Shown here piece after piece: positions 5,866-5,967 of a stretch of 5,967 bases of DNA. Every line of letters starts with the position of its first letter. The stretch's first letter is position 1. The stretch is from Acidimicrobiaceae bacterium. Lineage in GTDB: Bacteria; Actinomycetota; Acidimicrobiia; Acidimicrobiales; Bog-793. The stretch is from the NCBI GenBank assembly GCA_025463965.1, contig JAODBN010000159.1, forward strand, positions 1-5,967. Direction: 5' to 3'. The translations under genes and the position numbers were made by a program. The notes beneath the pieces are model-generated. The model saw nothing but the letters and a program-made list of their open reading frames with translations. It did no database searches and was not told the DNA's origin.

Positions 5866-5967
5866 GCCCCGCTGGCGCTCCCGCCGGCGGGGGTGCCTCG
5901 ACGTCCGAGCGGCGCCTGCTGAGCGGGTTCGGGCGCGGGCCGGGTTCAGCGGCCCACCTCGTGCGCC
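5862..5967 (+). CDS. dprE1: DprE1-like FAD-dependent decaprenylphosphoryl-ribose oxidase, N-terminus only
   Basis: Only the first 35 codons are present; the window ends inside the gene. The start is a GTG at 5862 that overlaps the preceding stop (GTGA), so translation is probably coupled. After a low-complexity Ala/Gly lead, residues 18-35 read RLLSGFGRGPGSAAHLVR. This resembles the opening of DprE1-type oxidases (Leu-x-Gly-[Trp/Phe]-Gly-Arg followed by an Ala-Val-Arg-type helix before the FAD-binding domain). DprE1 oxidises decaprenylphosphoryl-ribose to the 2'-keto form, which DprE2 then reduces to the arabinose form. The position directly after the phosphoribosyltransferase fits this pathway. 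With so little sequence, another VAO-type FAD oxidase cannot be excluded. Confidence 0.68.
   Translation, partial: MSPAGAPAGGGASTSERRLLSGFGRGPGSAAHLVR

Overview
The window is GC-rich DNA (roughly 70% G+C by eye) with GTG starts, tightly coupled genes and strong G/C preference at third codon positions. This points to a high-GC actinobacterium. The combination of genes, especially a membrane-anchored phosphodiester glycosidase-like protein next to decaprenyl-phosphoribose enzymes, would suit Acidimicrobiia or a related deep actinobacterial lineage. That placement is inference; no rRNA or other marker is present.

The left part (about 300-3280) is a compact copper-homeostasis operon on the + strand: a CopZ-type copper chaperone (383-592), a CsoR-family copper-sensing repressor (592-897) and a P1B-1 copper-exporting ATPase (932-3280). 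A pseudo-palindrome at 320-334 (TACCTCCCGGGGGTA), about 50 bases upstream of the first start codon, closely resembles known CsoR operators and probably makes the operon autoregulated. The expected logic is that Cu(I) releases CsoR from the operator, CopZ carries Cu(I), and CopA pumps it out. Bases 1-300 hold no gene I can recognise.

A spacer of about 330 bases (3281-3612) separates the copper genes from a second + strand cluster. It holds an inverted repeat just after copA, a 7-bp hairpin, and a well-formed ribosome binding site in front of a 16-codon reading frame that overlaps the next gene's start.

The right part (3613-5967) carries three closely packed genes: a type II membrane-anchored protein with a phosphodiester glycosidase (NAGPA-like) domain, a UbiA-superfamily decaprenyl-phosphate phosphoribosyltransferase, and the first 35 codons of what looks like a DprE1-type FAD-dependent oxidase, cut by the window edge. 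The last two are successive parts of the route to decaprenylphosphoryl-arabinose, the arabinosyl donor for cell-envelope arabinans. The first may act on an extracytoplasmic glycan. Nothing here is clearly a new system; the most notable points are the probable CsoR operator, the leader reading frame, the divergent NAGPA-like protein and its linkage to the arabinan-precursor genes.
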